Of a stretch of 64,000 bases of DNA, positions 1 to 8,791 are shown piece by piece (within the stretch, counting starts at the first letter, position 1; every line of letters starts with the position of its first letter). Below the pieces are notes generated by a model. That model was not told where the DNA came from, did no database searches, and saw nothing but the letters and a program-made list of their open reading frames with translations. The DNA lies in the NCBI GenBank assembly GCA_963801715.1, contig CAWDGB010000006.1, positions 55,003 to 119,002 of the forward strand, in the 5' to 3' direction. A program made the translations under genes and the position numbers. Source of the DNA: CAVVJA01 sp963801715. GTDB lineage: Bacteria; Actinomycetota; Actinomycetes; Mycobacteriales; Jatrophihabitantaceae.

Positions 1-483
1 GAGGGCTGAGACGGGAACGATGTCGGAGAACTCTCCGAGCTCGCTGACCGCCGTCAGCTGGGCGGCCACGCGCGCCCTACTCACCGCGTCAACCTTGGTA
101 ACGACAGCGATAACGGGAGCCGCGACCAGGGCGAGCTCGGCCGCGATGTAACGATCACCGGGACCGATGCGCTGGTCAGCCGGTACACAGAACCCGATGA
201 CATCGACCTCGCTCAACGTGGTGCGAACGACATCGTTGAGCCGTTCGCCGAGCAGCGTGCGCGGGCGATGCAATCCCGGAGTGTCGACGATGACGAGCTG
301 CGCGTCCGCGCGGTTGACGATTCCGCGAATTGCGCGCCGTGTCGTTTGCGGCTTGTCACTCGTGATCGCGACTTTGGTGCCGACCAGCGCGTTCGTCAGG
401 GTGGACTTGCCAGTGTTGGGCCGGCCGACGAAGCAACAGAATCCCGAGCGGAAGACGCGTTGCGTCGCCGGCTCGATCGTCAC
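1..483 (-). CDS. era: GTPase Era, 5' part (gene runs off the window start)
   Basis: Era is an essential GTPase that binds 16S rRNA and helps mature the 30S subunit. The minus strand reads a GTP-binding domain with the P-loop GRPNTGKST near residue 20, a switch region with TSDKPQTTR, the G3 motif DTPG and a TKVD-type G4 motif. I chose the GTG at 483 because a GGGAG ribosome site lies just upstream and the reading frame then runs open to base 1. The C-terminal KH RNA-binding domain lies outside the window. In Mycobacterium era directly follows the cytidine-deaminase-like gene and corC; here an exporter gene and a hydrolase gene sit between them. Confidence 0.9.
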   Translation of the reverse strand, partial: MTIEPATQRVFRSGFCCFVGRPNTGKSTLTNALVGTKVAITSDKPQTTRRAIRGIVNRADAQLVIVDTPGLHRPRTLLGERLNDVVRTTLSEVDVIGFCVPADQRIGPGDRYIAAELALVAAPVIAVVTKVDAVSRARVAAQLTAVSELGEFSDIVPVSAL

Positions 484-622
484 CTCGAAAGTCTCCCACT
501 GTTCGTCCAACGTTTTCTCGACTCATTCCAGAATAAGAGCCTGCGAGGGGCATCGGCCGCTAAGTGCTTCCACCCGAGTAGACCGAATAAACTCGTTCGG
601 TCCCAGGCGATACCGTCGCGGG

Positions 623-1267
623 ATGCCGACGACCACGACGCTGCTCGCGTTCACGGCCGCTGCCGTCGCCCTGATTCTGCTGCCCGGACCGAACGTGATC
701 TTCCTGCTGGCGAGAGGCATCGGTGACGGGCGACGCATCGCGCTTATCTCGGTCGCCGGGGTGGAGACGGCCACCGCGGTGTTCGTCCTCGCAACGGCCG
801 CCGGCCTGAGCGCGGTCATCGCTTCGTCGGCGGTCGCCTTCTCCTTGCTTCGCTACGGTGGCGCGGCGTACCTGATCTACCTGGGCATCCGCGCCTTGCT
901 CGGGCGCGGCCACCTGGAGCTCGTCGGGCCGGCCGCGCCGCGCTCACCCAGCGGACGGCGCGCATTCGCGGAGGCCTTCGGCATCGGAATCGCCAACCCC
1001 AAGGTGGCGATCTTCTTCGTCGCCTTCTTCCCGCAGTTCCTCGACTCCCACCGTGGTTCGACCACGACCCAGATCCTCGTGCTCGGAGGAATATTCACCC
1101 TGCTAGGTCTGCTGTTCGACACGGTGTGGGCCACAAGCGCGGGCAGCGTCGGCAGCTGGTTACGCCGTCGCCCCGGCTGGGCCGATCGACAGAAACTCAT
1201 ATCTGGCGGCGTGTATCTCGCACTTGGTGCCACCGCCGCACTCACCGGCACCAGCTCGCGCAGCTGA
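623..1267 (+). CDS. LysE/RhtB family exporter
   Basis: This 214-residue polytopic membrane protein belongs to the LysE/RhtB family, which exports amino acids or related small molecules. It has about six hydrophobic segments, the N-terminal LPGPN signature of the family near residue 18, and the IANPK motif near residue 125 that precedes the fourth helix. The frame is open further upstream, but that stretch is antisense to era and arginine-rich, so I start at the ATG at 623. The gene is transcribed opposite to its neighbours and appears inserted between the corC cluster and era. The substrate cannot be told from sequence. Confidence 0.85.
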   Translation: MPTTTTLLAFTAAAVALILLPGPNVIFLLARGIGDGRRIALISVAGVETATAVFVLATAAGLSAVIASSAVAFSLLRYGGAAYLIYLGIRALLGRGHLELVGPAAPRSPSGRRAFAEAFGIGIANPKVAIFFVAFFPQFLDSHRGSTTTQILVLGGIFTLLGLLFDTVWATSAGSVGSWLRRRPGWADRQKLISGGVYLALGATAALTGTSSRS

Positions 1268-1344
1268 CGCTGCGCGCTCGGCGGCGATTCGTCGTGACGT
1301 CGCGCCGCTCCCCGGCGAGACAAGTCGGACGGACGGCTCCCGCG

Positions 1345-2250
1345 TCACTTGGCCAGGTCCAGGAGATCCTCGACGATCTCGTCGAAGGCGTCGAACGCCA
1401 GCGAGAGGTGTCCCTGGCCGGCCAACAGGTGGGGTTGCGCGGTCGGCACGTGGGCGGCCAGCCATTCGCCGTGCGCGAACGGCACCATGCGATCCTGATC
1501 GCCCTGCCAGACAGCAACTGGTCGGCGAATCATCGCGAGGTCGAATCCCCACGGCCGGACGAACGCCAAGTCGTCGTCTCGCCAGCCGTCGATTCCTGTG
1601 CTCACCGACTTGCGGAACGTCGCAGCCGCCCAGTCGGCATACGAGCCGCGCAAAGACGCCACGTCGACGTCAGACACCAGGTCGCCGAGCGCGGCCGCGA
1701 CCTGATCCGCAGTGACGTGCGCAAGGTCATCAGCCGGGGCGGCTAGGTAGGCCGAGAGCGCGTCGACGCCGTCAAGCGCAGCGCCGAACTCCTCGATGTT
1801 CTCCCGGCCCATGCCGGCCAGCCAATCGAGGCCGGGCGCCGGGTACGGCGCCACGCCGGCGATGGTGGCGGCAGCCCGGCACCGCGCGGACATGAGCGCC
1901 GCGCACGCGAGCGCGTGCGGACCGCCACCGGACCACCCGATCGTGACGAACCGGTCGGCCTGGATCCCGTCGAGGATCGCCTGGACATCTGTTACCGCGT
2001 CGGCGACGCACCTACCCGGTTGCGGGTCGGACGTGGCGTAGCCCGGTCGGGAGTAGGTGATCAGCCGGATGGCATGGCGGGTCATCGCCTCGACGGCGGG
2101 CGGATACACCACTGCCGCCGTTGGGGTCCCCCCGTGAAAGAGGACCGGCATGGCGTCCGCCGGACCCATGATCAACACATCAAGGTGCCGACCGTCGGCC
2201 GCGGTGATCCGTGACCAGGTGGGTTCCATCGGCCGGATCATGCCACGCAT
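1345..2250 (-). CDS. alpha/beta hydrolase
   Basis: This 301-residue protein has the alpha/beta-hydrolase fold. The nucleophile elbow is GWSGGG (Ser near residue 105), the oxyanion region is HGGTP, the acid lies in QGDQDRMVP and the catalytic His is in GQGHLSL close to the C-terminus. It resembles the proline-iminopeptidase/haloperoxidase-like group of small cytoplasmic hydrolases. Several in-frame ATGs crowd the N-terminus (residues 1, 4 and 8), so the exact start is uncertain. No pathway is suggested by the neighbours. Confidence 0.85.
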   Translation of the reverse strand: MRGMIRPMEPTWSRITAADGRHLDVLIMGPADAMPVLFHGGTPTAAVVYPPAVEAMTRHAIRLITYSRPGYATSDPQPGRCVADAVTDVQAILDGIQADRFVTIGWSGGGPHALACAALMSARCRAAATIAGVAPYPAPGLDWLAGMGRENIEEFGAALDGVDALSAYLAAPADDLAHVTADQVAAALGDLVSDVDVASLRGSYADWAAATFRKSVSTGIDGWRDDDLAFVRPWGFDLAMIRRPVAVWQGDQDRMVPFAHGEWLAAHVPTAQPHLLAGQGHLSLAFDAFDEIVEDLLDLAK

Positions 2251-2282
2251 GAGGATCTCGCCGCGCCCCGCCGGCCGGTCTG

Positions 2283-2603
2283 TCAGCGCAGCGTGCCGTC
2301 CGGATCGGCGTGATATGCAACCGCCTCTGACGTCACATCACGCAGCGCGAGTAGTCCGGGCCCGGCATCGGGTTCCGCACCGACCACGACGGCAGCCGCT
2401 AACCCCGACGCACCGGACGACACCGCCATCGCCACGGCCAACTGCAGGGCGGTGAGTTGTAACGAAGCCAGGACGACGCCCACGGCCACGTAGGTACGGC
2501 CGTCCGCATCCCGCACGGCCGCGCCTTGTGCGCTACCAGCCCGAGCTCGGGCCGCCCGGGCCAGGGTGACGAGCTTGCCGTCCTCGACGGACACCTCGGT
2601 CAC
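2283..2603 (-). CDS. small cytidine deaminase-like protein
   Basis: A 106-residue protein that sits between corC and era in many actinobacteria, where it is usually annotated as cytidine deaminase-like. It overlaps the end of corC by 4 bp (ATGA), so the two are translationally coupled. The fold is suggested by AAVRDADGRTYVAVGV and an Ala-rich helical middle. I do not see the HAE and PCxxC zinc-binding motifs of true cytidine deaminases, so catalytic activity is doubtful. Its partner and role are unknown. Confidence 0.7.
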   Translation of the reverse strand: MTEVSVEDGKLVTLARAARARAGSAQGAAVRDADGRTYVAVGVVLASLQLTALQLAVAMAVSSGASGLAAAVVVGAEPDAGPGLLALRDVTSEAVAYHADPDGTLR

Positions 2604-3916
2604 GCGCTCTCCACCTGGACTTCCGGCTGGGCGTGTACGTCGTCCTTCGGCAAACGCCGCACGAGGATGGTGTCGATCCGGTGCCGTCGGCCGCCGGCGC
2701 CCTCGGCCACCAGCTCCAGCCCGTTGACCCGGGCGGTCGCTCCAGGGATCGGTACGCGACCGATGCGCTCGGCGAGCAGCCCGGCGACTGTCTCGACGTC
2801 ATCCCGGTCGGGCAGATCCATATCGAACAAGTGCGCCAGATCCTCGACTGAGAGACGAGCGGTCACCCGAGCGGTGTTCTCGTCCAGCCGCTCGATGGGC
2901 GGGCTCTCGTTGTCGTACTCGTCAGTGATCTCACCCACGATCTCCTCGAGGATGTCTTCGATCGTGACCAGTCCCGCCGTGCCGCCGTACTCGTCGATGA
3001 TGATCGTGATGTGGGTGCGGTGCAGCTGCATTTCCCGCATGAGCTCATTGACCGGCTTGGACTCCGGCACGAGGATCGGCTGCCGCATCACCTCGTCGAC
3101 CTGCGTGGTCCGGGCCCGCTCGGAGTCCTGGCTGCGCCGGGCCAGATCCTTGAGGTACACGACGCCGATGATGTCGTCGACGTTCTCGCCGATAACCGGG
3201 ATCCGGGAGAATCCGCTGCGCAGCGCCAGCGCCATCGCCTGCGGGACGGTCTTGGTGTGCTCGATCCAGACGATCTCCGTCCGCGGCACCATGACCTCGC
3301 GGGCGATTGTGTCACCTAGGTCGAACACGGACTGGATCATCTCGCGCTCGTCGTGCTCGACGACGCCTCCCCGTTCGGCCATGTCCACGAGCTCGCGCAA
3401 CTCGGCCTCTGACGAGAACGAGAACGGTCCGTCGCGGAAACCCCGGCCGGGAGTCACCGCATTGCCGAGCAGGATCAGCAGGGACGCTAGCGGCCCGAAC
3501 ACCCGGCCGAGGGCGCGGACGGGAACGGCGAGCAACAGCGCGACCCGGTAGGGGTGCTGTCGACCCAGCGTCCTCGGGCCGACGCCCACGAACACATAGC
3601 TGACGACCACCATGGCCGCAATCGTGAGCAACACGACGGGCCAGTCGGGACCGAACACAGACCGCACGACGAGCGTGACGAGGACGGTCGACGTGATCTC
3701 GCACGTCATCCGCAGGAGCAGCAGCAAGTTGGTGTACCGGGCGCGATTGATCACCAGGCCGCTCAGCGTTTTCGCCCCCCGGCGCCCTTCGCGCACCAAC
3801 TCGTCGATGCGGGCAACCGAGACGCGCGCCAGCGCCGAGTCGACACAGGCCAATACCCCGCCGATCGGAACCAGCAGGATCGCGATCACGAGCAGGGCGA
3901 TGTCGGCTGCCTTCAC
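2600..3916 (-). CDS. CNNM/CorC-type transporter with CBS domains
   Basis: This 438-residue membrane protein has a DUF21 (CNNM) N-terminal domain with about three or four membrane helices in residues 1-180. A CBS pair follows (residues about 205-330, including MVPRTEIVWIE and DEYGGTAGLVTIEDILEEIVGEI), then a C-terminal CorC_HlyC transporter-associated domain. Members are linked to magnesium or cobalt efflux and were earlier called hemolysins. The ATG start at 3916 lies 30 bp after ybeY, and the stop overlaps the next gene. The order phoH-ybeY-corC-CDA-like is conserved in actinobacteria and points to one operon. Confidence 0.9.
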   Translation of the reverse strand: MKAADIALLVIAILLVPIGGVLACVDSALARVSVARIDELVREGRRGAKTLSGLVINRARYTNLLLLLRMTCEITSTVLVTLVVRSVFGPDWPVVLLTIAAMVVVSYVFVGVGPRTLGRQHPYRVALLLAVPVRALGRVFGPLASLLILLGNAVTPGRGFRDGPFSFSSEAELRELVDMAERGGVVEHDEREMIQSVFDLGDTIAREVMVPRTEIVWIEHTKTVPQAMALALRSGFSRIPVIGENVDDIIGVVYLKDLARRSQDSERARTTQVDEVMRQPILVPESKPVNELMREMQLHRTHITIIIDEYGGTAGLVTIEDILEEIVGEITDEYDNESPPIERLDENTARVTARLSVEDLAHLFDMDLPDRDDVETVAGLLAERIGRVPIPGATARVNGLELVAEGAGGRRHRIDTILVRRLPKDDVHAQPEVQVESA

Positions 3917-3946
3917 GGGCTGCTCCCGTGCCGAGGTTGGTCTGGA

Positions 3947-4519
3947 TCAGCCATCGCGCTCACCGGTCTGGGCGCCGGCGGCGGTGTCGCGCACCTCTGC
4001 TCGGGTTCCCGGGCGCGGCGCACGGATCGGTGCCCGGCCCGACCGCTCGGCCCAGCCACCGACGAGGCGCGCCTGCAGCGCGAACATCTCGCGCTCCTCC
4101 TCGGGCTCGCCGTGGTCGTACCCGAGCAGGTGCAGGATGCCGTGGGTACAAAGCAGCTGCAGTTCCGATTCGGTCGAGTGCCCGGCATGACGGGCCTGCT
4201 CGGCTGCTACCTCCGGGCACAGGACGACGTCGCCCAGCAGCGCGCCCATTCCGTTGGCGTCCGGGCGCGGCGGACCGCTGGGCTCGGCGTGCTCGGACGA
4301 GAGTTCCTCCACGTCCATCGGAAAAGCCATCACGTCGGTCGGCCCCTCGACGTCCATCCACTGCCGGTGCAGCGCGGCCATTGCGTCCGCATCCAGCAGC
4401 ACGATCGACAGCTCGGCCATCGGGTTCACCGACAAGGAGTCGAGGACGTAACGGCCGAGCTCGACCAGAGCCACCTCGTCGACGGAGATGCCGGACTCGT
4501 TGTTGATCTCGATGCTCAT
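3947..4519 (-). CDS. ybeY: endoribonuclease YbeY
   Basis: YbeY is a zinc-dependent endoribonuclease needed for 16S rRNA 3'-end maturation and 70S ribosome quality control. The zinc motif HGILHLLGYDH is intact (His126, His130 and His136 from the chosen start). The frame is open to 4606, but the extra 29 residues overlap the end of phoH. The ATG at 4519 begins the family-typical MSIEINNES and sits 7 bp after the phoH stop. The C-terminus carries an Arg/Pro-rich extension of about 40 residues beyond the usual family end. Confidence 0.92.
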   Translation of the reverse strand: MSIEINNESGISVDEVALVELGRYVLDSLSVNPMAELSIVLLDADAMAALHRQWMDVEGPTDVMAFPMDVEELSSEHAEPSGPPRPDANGMGALLGDVVLCPEVAAEQARHAGHSTESELQLLCTHGILHLLGYDHGEPEEEREMFALQARLVGGWAERSGRAPIRAPRPGTRAEVRDTAAGAQTGERDG

Positions 4520-4526
4520 GTCGACC

Positions 4527-5555
4527 TCAGCGGCGAGGCGCCGCCCGATGCGGTGGCGGGCTCTGCCGGCTGGCTCCATCCCGCTCGTCCCACCGGGCAT
4601 ACGCATCGACGATCTCGCCCACGAGCCGATGACGAACGACGTCAGTACTCGTGAGGTAGGCGAAGTGGACGTCGTCGATGTCGGTGAGGATCTCGCGCAC
4701 GACTTTCAGGCCGCTACGGGTATCACCTGGTAGGTCGATTTGCGTGATGTCCCCCGTGACCACGACCTTCGAACCGAAGCCGAGTCGCGTCAGGAACATC
4801 TTCATTTGCTCGGGCGTGGTGTTCTGGGCCTCGTCGAGGATGATGAACGCGTCGTTGAGCGTCCGACCGCGCATATAGGCAAGCGGCGCAACCTCGATGG
4901 TCCCGGCTTGGGTGAGGCGGGGAATCGACTCAGGATCGAGCATGTCGTGCAACGCGTCCAGTAGCGGGCGCAGGTACGGGTCGATCTTGTCGTACAGCGT
5001 GCCCGGAAGGAACCCCAGCCGCTCCCCAGCTTCAACGGCCGGGCGGGTCAGGATGATGCGGGTCACCTGCTTGGCCTGCAACGCCTGGACGGCCTTCGCG
5101 ACCGCGAGATAGGTCTTCCCGGTGCCGGCCGGCCCGATCCCGAACACCACGGTGTGCCGGTCGATCGCGTCGACGTAGTGCTTCTGGTTGAGTGTTTTCG
5201 GGCGGATGTTCTTGCCCCGGCGGGACAGGATGTTGAGGCTGAGCACCTCGGCTGGGCGCTCGGCCGAATCCGCGGTAAGCATCCCGAGCGCACGACCGAC
5301 GGCGTCCGGGGTGAGATTCTGGCCGGCCCGGATGAGTTCTAGTAGCTCTTCGAACAGCCGCACCGCGATGGCGTTGTCGGCCGGAGCGCCGGTGACAGTG
5401 ATCTCGTTGCCACGAACGTGGATGTCACTGTCGAGCTTTGTCTCGATAACCCGTAGCAACTCGTCGCGCGAGCCGAGCAGGGCAACCATCGCTTGCTCGC
5501 CGGGTACGACGAGGGTGGTAGAGACGCGATCAGACCGGGAAGTGGGATCTGACAA
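4527..5555 (-). CDS. phoH: PhoH family ATPase
   Basis: A 342-residue PhoH-like P-loop ATPase, related to the helicase domains of superfamily 1. The Walker A motif GPAGTGKT is at residues 141-148 and the Walker B is AFIILDEAQN near residue 230. A KH-like N-terminal segment (residues about 20-90) precedes it, as in the actinobacterial PhoH that is always encoded before ybeY. The predicted start is TTG at 5555; a GTG at codon 11 is an alternative. The pairing with ybeY suggests a role in RNA metabolism rather than a direct role in phosphate starvation. Confidence 0.92.
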   Translation of the reverse strand: MSDPTSRSDRVSTTLVVPGEQAMVALLGSRDELLRVIETKLDSDIHVRGNEITVTGAPADNAIAVRLFEELLELIRAGQNLTPDAVGRALGMLTADSAERPAEVLSLNILSRRGKNIRPKTLNQKHYVDAIDRHTVVFGIGPAGTGKTYLAVAKAVQALQAKQVTRIILTRPAVEAGERLGFLPGTLYDKIDPYLRPLLDALHDMLDPESIPRLTQAGTIEVAPLAYMRGRTLNDAFIILDEAQNTTPEQMKMFLTRLGFGSKVVVTGDITQIDLPGDTRSGLKVVREILTDIDDVHFAYLTSTDVVRHRLVGEIVDAYARWDERDGASRQSPPPHRAAPRR

Positions 5556-5650
5556 GTTCGGCTTTCTGCTCGGTCCGAGGGTGGACCCGTCTCATTCTAC
5601 TTTCCTGATGCCCGATACTCCCCAGGCGCGTCTGAGAATCGTGATCCGGC

Positions 5651-6376
5651 TCAATTCCAGCGTCCGAGCCGGGGCGCGAGAGCGGCCAAGGCGGCAGCCC
5701 CGGCGGTCGAGGTGCGCAGTACGTGCTGCCCGAGGCGAATCGGCGTGGCGCCGTCGAGGATTGCCAGCTCACTGTCGGTGATTCCGCCTTCGGGACCGAC
5801 TATGACGACAAGGTCGCCGGTCGCCGGCGGGGTGAAATCGCCGAACCGGCTCGTCGCTTGTTCGTGCAGCACCAGCGCGCCGGACGTGCCGGTAAGCCGC
5901 GCGGCGACACCCTGCGTATCCGTTGGCTCGCAGACGGTCGGTACCCACGCGCGCCGGCTCTGTTTCGCGGCCTCGCGCGCTGTCCGGCGCCACTTCGCCA
6001 CTGCCCGGTCACCGCGAGCGCCGCTCCAGATCGTTACACACCGCGCTGCCTGCCAGGGCACGATCTCGTCCGCGCCGAGCTCGGTCAGCAACTCCACTGC
6101 GAGCTCACCCCGGTCGCCCTTGGGTAGCGCCTGGACCACAATGACCCGCGGATCAGCGGGAGGTTCCACTCGGCGCACGGAGACGGTGAGCTCCAGGCCA
6201 TGGGGTCGGAGCGCGACGACCGTCCCCTGCAGCACGGACCCGCGACCGTCGCCGGCCAGCACGGCCTCGCCGACCCGGATGCGCATGACCGCCGCCGCGT
6301 GGCGGCCTTCGTCGCCGCCTAGGACGATCGTGTCACCGTCGGGCAGCGGGTCGAGCAGGAACAGCGGAGGAGTCAC
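5651..6376 (-). CDS. rsmE: 16S rRNA m3U1498 methyltransferase RsmE
   Basis: RsmE is a SPOUT methyltransferase that N3-methylates U1498 in the 30S decoding centre. The protein has an N-terminal PUA-like part (FLLDPLPDGDTIVLGGDEGRHA) and a C-terminal knot with IVGPEGGITDSE and RLGQHVLRTSTAGAAAL, the SAM-binding signature. Two starts are possible. The TTG at 6403 overlaps dnaJ and lacks a ribosome site. The GTG at 6376 has GAGG 6-7 bases upstream and gives the usual short N-terminus VTPPLFL, so I prefer it (242 codons including the stop). It follows dnaJ closely, as in mycobacteria. Confidence 0.9.
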   Translation of the reverse strand: MTPPLFLLDPLPDGDTIVLGGDEGRHAAAVMRIRVGEAVLAGDGRGSVLQGTVVALRPHGLELTVSVRRVEPPADPRVIVVQALPKGDRGELAVELLTELGADEIVPWQAARCVTIWSGARGDRAVAKWRRTAREAAKQSRRAWVPTVCEPTDTQGVAARLTGTSGALVLHEQATSRFGDFTPPATGDLVVIVGPEGGITDSELAILDGATPIRLGQHVLRTSTAGAAALAALAPRLGRWN

Positions 6377-6389
6377 GAAAGGCCTCGCG

Positions 6390-7533
6390 TCAACGCCCGC
6401 CAAACGCGTCGCGGACCTTGCTGAACAGGCCTGACCGGGCGCCGTTCACCGCAACCTCCTCCTGGCGGAGCGCCGCGAGCTCACGAAGCAGCTTCTCCTG
6501 CGCGTCGTCGAGACGAGTCGGCGTGCGCACCTCGACATGCACGAGCAGGTCTCCCCGACTGCTGGTGCGCAGCCGTGGCACGCCCCGCCCACGCAGAGTC
6601 AGCACCGCGCCGTTCTGGGTGCCCGCCCGGATGTCCAGCTTCTCCTCGCCATCCAGGGTGGTCAGCACGAGGTCGGTGCCGAGGGCGGCCGCCGTCATCG
6701 GCAACGCCGATCGTGCAATGCAGGTCCGATCCCTCGCGGGTGAACGTGTCGTGGGGCTGCTCGGCCACCTCGATGTAGAGGTCGCCGGCCGGCCCACCGC
6801 CGGGTCCGACCTCGCCCTGTCCGGACAGCCGGATGCGCATGCCGTCCTCGATGCCGGCCGGCACGTCGACGGTGACGGTCCGGCGGGTACGAACCCGGCC
6901 TTCGGAGCCGCACGTCGGGCAGGGGGACGGGATCTGCTGCCCAGTGCCACCGCAGGCGGAGCACGGACGGCTTGTCATCACCTGGCCGAGAAACGACCGT
7001 TGCACCGACTGAACCTCGCCGGTACCGCTGCAGATGGGGCAGGTCCGTGGCGACGTGCCCGGCGCGCACCCGCTGCCTCCGCACGTGGAGCACAGCACTG
7101 CCGTTTCGACGGAGATGTCCTTGCGCGCGCCGAATGCGGCCTCGGCCAGGGTGAGGTCCAGCCGCAGCAGCGCGTCGGCACCCTGCCGACGCCGCGGTCG
7201 TGGCCCTCTGCTTGTCGCTCCTCCGCCGAAGAACGCCTCGAAAACGTCGCCAAAGCCTCCAAACCCGGCAAACGGGTTCCCGGCACTGCCGGGCGCACCG
7301 GCGCCGGTCGACAACGGGTCGCCGCCTAGATCGACGATGCGGCGCTTCTCCGGATCGGACAGCACCTCGTACGCCGCGGTCACCTGCTTGAAGCGCTCCT
7401 GCGCGCCCGGGTCAGGGTTGACGTCCGGGTGTAACTCGCGGGCCAGCTTCCGGTAGGCGCGTTTGATCTCCTCACCGGTCGCGTCCCGGCGCACGCCGAG
7501 CAACGCGTAGTAGTCGCGAGGCAAATCAGGCAC
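6390..7533 (-). CDS. dnaJ: chaperone DnaJ (DnaJ2), interrupted by an apparent +1 frameshift
   Basis: DnaJ is the J-domain co-chaperone of DnaK. The N-terminal J domain has the HPD motif (LHPDVNPD), followed by a Gly/Phe-rich linker and four CxxCxGxG-type zinc repeats (CSTCGGSG, CPICSGTG, CSACGGTG, CPTCGSEG). The frame then breaks near 6702. Reading DLHCTIGV should continue as PMTAAALGTDLVLTTLDGEE, but that continuation lies one base out of phase; removing one base from the run around 6699-6706 restores a protein of about 380 residues ending FGGR. Because the rest is fully conserved, sequence error is more likely than decay. It lies downstream of hrcA with a CIRCE-like site between them. Confidence 0.88.
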
Positions 7534-7568
7534 AGGACAGTCAGCTCTCTTGGGTAGTCAGGTCGCGG

Positions 7569-7595
7569 GTGGCACTCGGCACCGCTGAGTATTAC
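7569..7595. promoter_or_regulatory. CIRCE-like operator between hrcA and dnaJ
   Basis: The half sites GTGGCACTC (7569-7577) and GAGTATTAC (7587-7595) are separated by exactly 9 bases, the geometry of the HrcA operator CIRCE (TTAGCACTC-N9-GAGTGCTAA). The left half matches 7 of 9 positions and the right half 6 of 9. It lies 36 bp upstream of dnaJ and just after the hrcA stop, so HrcA could regulate dnaJ separately from itself. The match is imperfect, so binding is an inference. Confidence 0.45.
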
Positions 7596-7617
7596 CAGTG
7601 TACGGAGCCTGGCGACG

Positions 7618-8637
7618 TCACCGCTCAGCTAGCAGGTCACCTACGTAGCGGGCGACAGCGGCGACCCGAGCCATCGTGTGTCCGTAGTCCATCCGGCGCG
7701 GACCGAGCACGCCGACCGCACCGACCGCGGCACCGGGCGGGCCGTATCCGCTGGTCACCACCGAAGCGGAGTGCAGCCCGGCATGGACATTCTCGTTGCC
7801 GATATGGACCAGCACGTGACTCGAGGCCATCGACTCGTCGAGCAGTCGGAGCAGCACGACCTGCTCTTCCAGAGCCTCGAGCACCGGGCGAATCGCCGGG
7901 AAGTCGAACGCGTGTTCGGCGAGGTTCGCCGTGCCGCCGAGCACGATCCGGTCGCTGTGCGCCTCGACGAGGGTCTCCAGGAGGACCGAGGTCAATGTCG
8001 CTACCAGCCCCCGAAGCTCCCGAGTCACGCCGAGCGGCAGGTCCGTGATGATCTCCGGTGTCTCCGCCAGCAGCCGGTCGCGCAATCTGGTGTTGAGCGT
8101 GCTGCGCAGGTCCGCCACGACATCGTCGTTGACCGGCCCCGGGAGCTCGACGACCCGTTGCTCGACGCGGCCGGTATCGGTAATGAGCACGAGCAGTAGC
8201 CGCGACGGGGCGAGGGCGACGATCTCGATGTGCCGGACCCGGCTGCGGGACAGGGATGGGTACTGCACGACGGCCACGTTGCGGGTGAGTTGGGCCAACG
8301 TGCGGACGGCTCGGTGCAGCACGTCGTCGAGATCGACAGCTTCGTCAAGGAACGTCTCGATTGCCCGGCGTTCCGCGCCGGACAGCGGCTTGACCGACGT
8401 CATCCGGTCCACGAATATCCGATAGCCGGCGTCGGTCGGCACGCGACCAGCACTGGTGTGAGGCTGGGCGATCAGCCCATCCTCTTCCAGGGCTGCCATG
8501 TCGTTCCGAATCGTCGCCGCGGACACCCCGAGGTTGTGCCGATCGGCCAGGGCCTTGCTTCCGACCGGCTCGCGGGTGCTGATGAAGTCCTCGACGATTG
8601 CGCGCAGGACCTCGAGCTTGCGGTCCTCCACGCTCAT
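7618..8637 (-). CDS. hrcA: heat-inducible transcription repressor HrcA
   Basis: HrcA represses class I heat-shock genes by binding CIRCE and is stabilised by GroEL. The N-terminal winged helix contains PVGSKALADRHNLGVSAATIRNDMA and GLIAQPHTSAGRVPTDAGYR, which are diagnostic for HrcA. The frame is open to 8661, but ATG 8637 begins the usual MSVEDRKLEVLRAIVEDF and has GGAG upstream, giving 339 residues. It is immediately upstream of dnaJ, the standard actinobacterial arrangement. Confidence 0.95.
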   Translation of the reverse strand: MSVEDRKLEVLRAIVEDFISTREPVGSKALADRHNLGVSAATIRNDMAALEEDGLIAQPHTSAGRVPTDAGYRIFVDRMTSVKPLSGAERRAIETFLDEAVDLDDVLHRAVRTLAQLTRNVAVVQYPSLSRSRVRHIEIVALAPSRLLLVLITDTGRVEQRVVELPGPVNDDVVADLRSTLNTRLRDRLLAETPEIITDLPLGVTRELRGLVATLTSVLLETLVEAHSDRIVLGGTANLAEHAFDFPAIRPVLEALEEQVVLLRLLDESMASSHVLVHIGNENVHAGLHSASVVTSGYGPPGAAVGAVGVLGPRRMDYGHTMARVAAVARYVGDLLAER

Positions 8638-8744
8638 CCGCGATCCATCTCCTCGCGCCACGCGCTCCGGCGGGGCCGCCCTACAGCACTGTGACCATGG
8701 TAGTTAAGCCGGGACGGGGTACGCTGCACCGCCGGGGATGATTT

Positions 8745-8766
8745 GTCGCATTCCGCGGAATGCGAC
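8745..8766. promoter_or_regulatory. perfect 22-bp palindrome, candidate operator
   Basis: Bases 8745-8766 form a perfect inverted repeat: the half GTCGCATTCCG is followed at once by its exact reverse complement. It lies in the divergent region between hrcA (start 8637, minus) and the conserved gene starting at 8792 (plus), 26 bp before the latter. A dimeric transcription factor site is the simplest reading. It does not resemble CIRCE or the actinobacterial LexA box (TCGAAC-N4-GTTCGA). The factor is unknown. Confidence 0.5.
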
Positions 8767-8791
8767 TGGTAGTGCTTGGGCAGGTGATCTT

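Noticed and set aside
167..622. An N-terminal extension of the LysE-type exporter
   Set aside because: It lies opposite to era, is Arg/Ser-rich and lacks the transporter's hydrophobic pattern; the ATG at 623 begins the family sequence.
8680..8712. A second CIRCE upstream of hrcA (AGCACTG...)
   Set aside because: Only one half site is recognisable and no 9-base spacing to a good second half exists.
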